From the NCBI GenBank assembly GCA_035294325.1, contig DATGLE010000230.1, positions 1 through 16,914 of the forward strand: 16,914 nt of DNA. Reading direction: 5' to 3'. The stretch is from DATGLE01 sp035294325. GTDB lineage: Bacteria; Chloroflexota; Ktedonobacteria; Ktedonobacterales; Ktedonobacteraceae. The notes below the pieces were generated by a model that was not told where the DNA came from, did not search any database, and saw only the letters and a program-made list of their open reading frames with translations. The position numbers and the translations under genes were made by a program. Below are positions 16,676 to 16,914 of the stretch, piece by piece (the first letter of the stretch is position 1; every line of letters starts with the position of its first letter).

Positions 16676-16798
16676 ATGATGACCCGGCGCTGCATCCAGG
16701 GGAGCAGCCTACCGGGCAGCACCACGATGTTCCTGCATCGCAGCAGGAGCAAATCCGAAATGAAGAGGGATACAGGAAATGGCGAAACAGAAGTATGA
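16676..16798 (+). CDS. Candidate small ORF overlapping the tuf start
   Basis: A 40-residue ORF starting MMTRRCIQGSSLPG, with GAGG (16664-16667) eight bases before its ATG. It covers the leader hairpin at 16683-16716 and ends 20 nt inside tuf in another frame. The peptide is basic and resembles nothing I know. It could be a regulatory upstream ORF, or a chance frame. Confidence 0.25.
   Translation: MMTRRCIQGSSLPGSTTMFLHRSRSKSEMKRDTGNGETEV
16683..16716 (+). other. Two-tier hairpin in the fusA-tuf spacer
   Basis: Outer arms CCCGG (16683-16687) and CCGGG (16712-16716) enclose GCTGC (16689-16693) and GCAGC (16704-16708). A smaller GGCCC-acgc-GGGCC stem lies at 16647-16660. No T-tract follows either. 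The 250-nt spacer otherwise shows only a weak promoter-like pair (TTGTTG at 16594, TATCTA at 16618) that I do not accept. Confidence 0.4.
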
Positions 16799-16914
16799 GC
16801 GGACCAAGCCGCATGTGAATGTGGGCACCATCGGCCACATCGATCATGGCAAAACGACGCTGACGGCAGCCATCACCAAAGTGCTCGCCGCCGCCAGGCT
16901 CGCCAAATATACCG
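16779..16914 (+). CDS. tuf: Translation elongation factor Tu, 3'-truncated by window edge
   Basis: The first 45 codons of EF-Tu, which carries aminoacyl-tRNA to the ribosome. It begins MAKQKYERTKPHVNVGTIGH and shows the P-loop GHIDHGKTT (19-27) with K25. Ile21 replaces the more common Val, a normal variant. The ATG has GAGGG (16765-16769) nine bases upstream. The frame runs off the window. Its place after fusA is the classical str operon order. Confidence 0.97.
   Translation, partial: MAKQKYERTKPHVNVGTIGHIDHGKTTLTAAITKVLAAARLAKYT

Overview
The window is a stretch of bacterial chromosome with every gene on the plus strand. It joins a sugar-degradation locus, a small sulfur/regulator cluster, and the core transcription-translation block rpoB-rpoC-rpsL-rpsG-fusA-tuf. 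The protein features that point to a lineage are a 1442-residue RpoC with a long charged coiled-coil insertion near its N-terminus, no insert in its trigger loop, an S12 with the Firmicutes-type internal extension, GC-rich codons and frequent TTG/GTG starts. I infer Chloroflexota, most likely Ktedonobacteria. This is recognition from memory, not a database result.

Layout. (1) 1-2159: the 3' part of an oligopeptide/dipeptide-family ABC transporter ATPase, overlapping by 4 nt (ATGA) a complete GH1 beta-glucosidase. Together they look like an import-and-hydrolyse unit for beta-glucosides or cello-oligosaccharides. (2) 2189-4117: a promoter with a dyad over its -10, an Rrf2-family regulator with three cysteines, a single-domain response regulator and a cysteine synthase, closely spaced and probably one operon. 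An intrinsic terminator follows at 4155. (3) 4335-12911: a near-consensus promoter, a leader of about 540 nt, then rpoB and rpoC. (4) 12889-16914: a second near-consensus promoter whose -35 lies in the last codons of rpoC, a structured leader, rpsL, a 354-nt structured spacer, rpsG, fusA, a 250-nt spacer and the first 45 codons of tuf.

The genes are mostly housekeeping; the unusual content lies in the untranslated regions. The rpoB leader holds two small candidate ORFs in tandem. The first, with a Shine-Dalgarno sequence, is an 18-codon ORF with nine Leu codons whose stop overlaps the Shine-Dalgarno of the second. The second is read straight through a strong intrinsic terminator. A further stem can mask the rpoB ribosome-binding site. 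I infer a translation-coupled attenuator controlling RNA polymerase synthesis. The rpsL leader contains a perfect 29-bp inverted repeat directly after an 11-bp hairpin. The rpsL-rpsG spacer carries a duplicated 19-nt element and two terminator-like hairpins in the place where S7 autoregulation acts in E. coli. A small ORF with its own Shine-Dalgarno overlaps the tuf start. None of these regulatory roles is proven by sequence alone.
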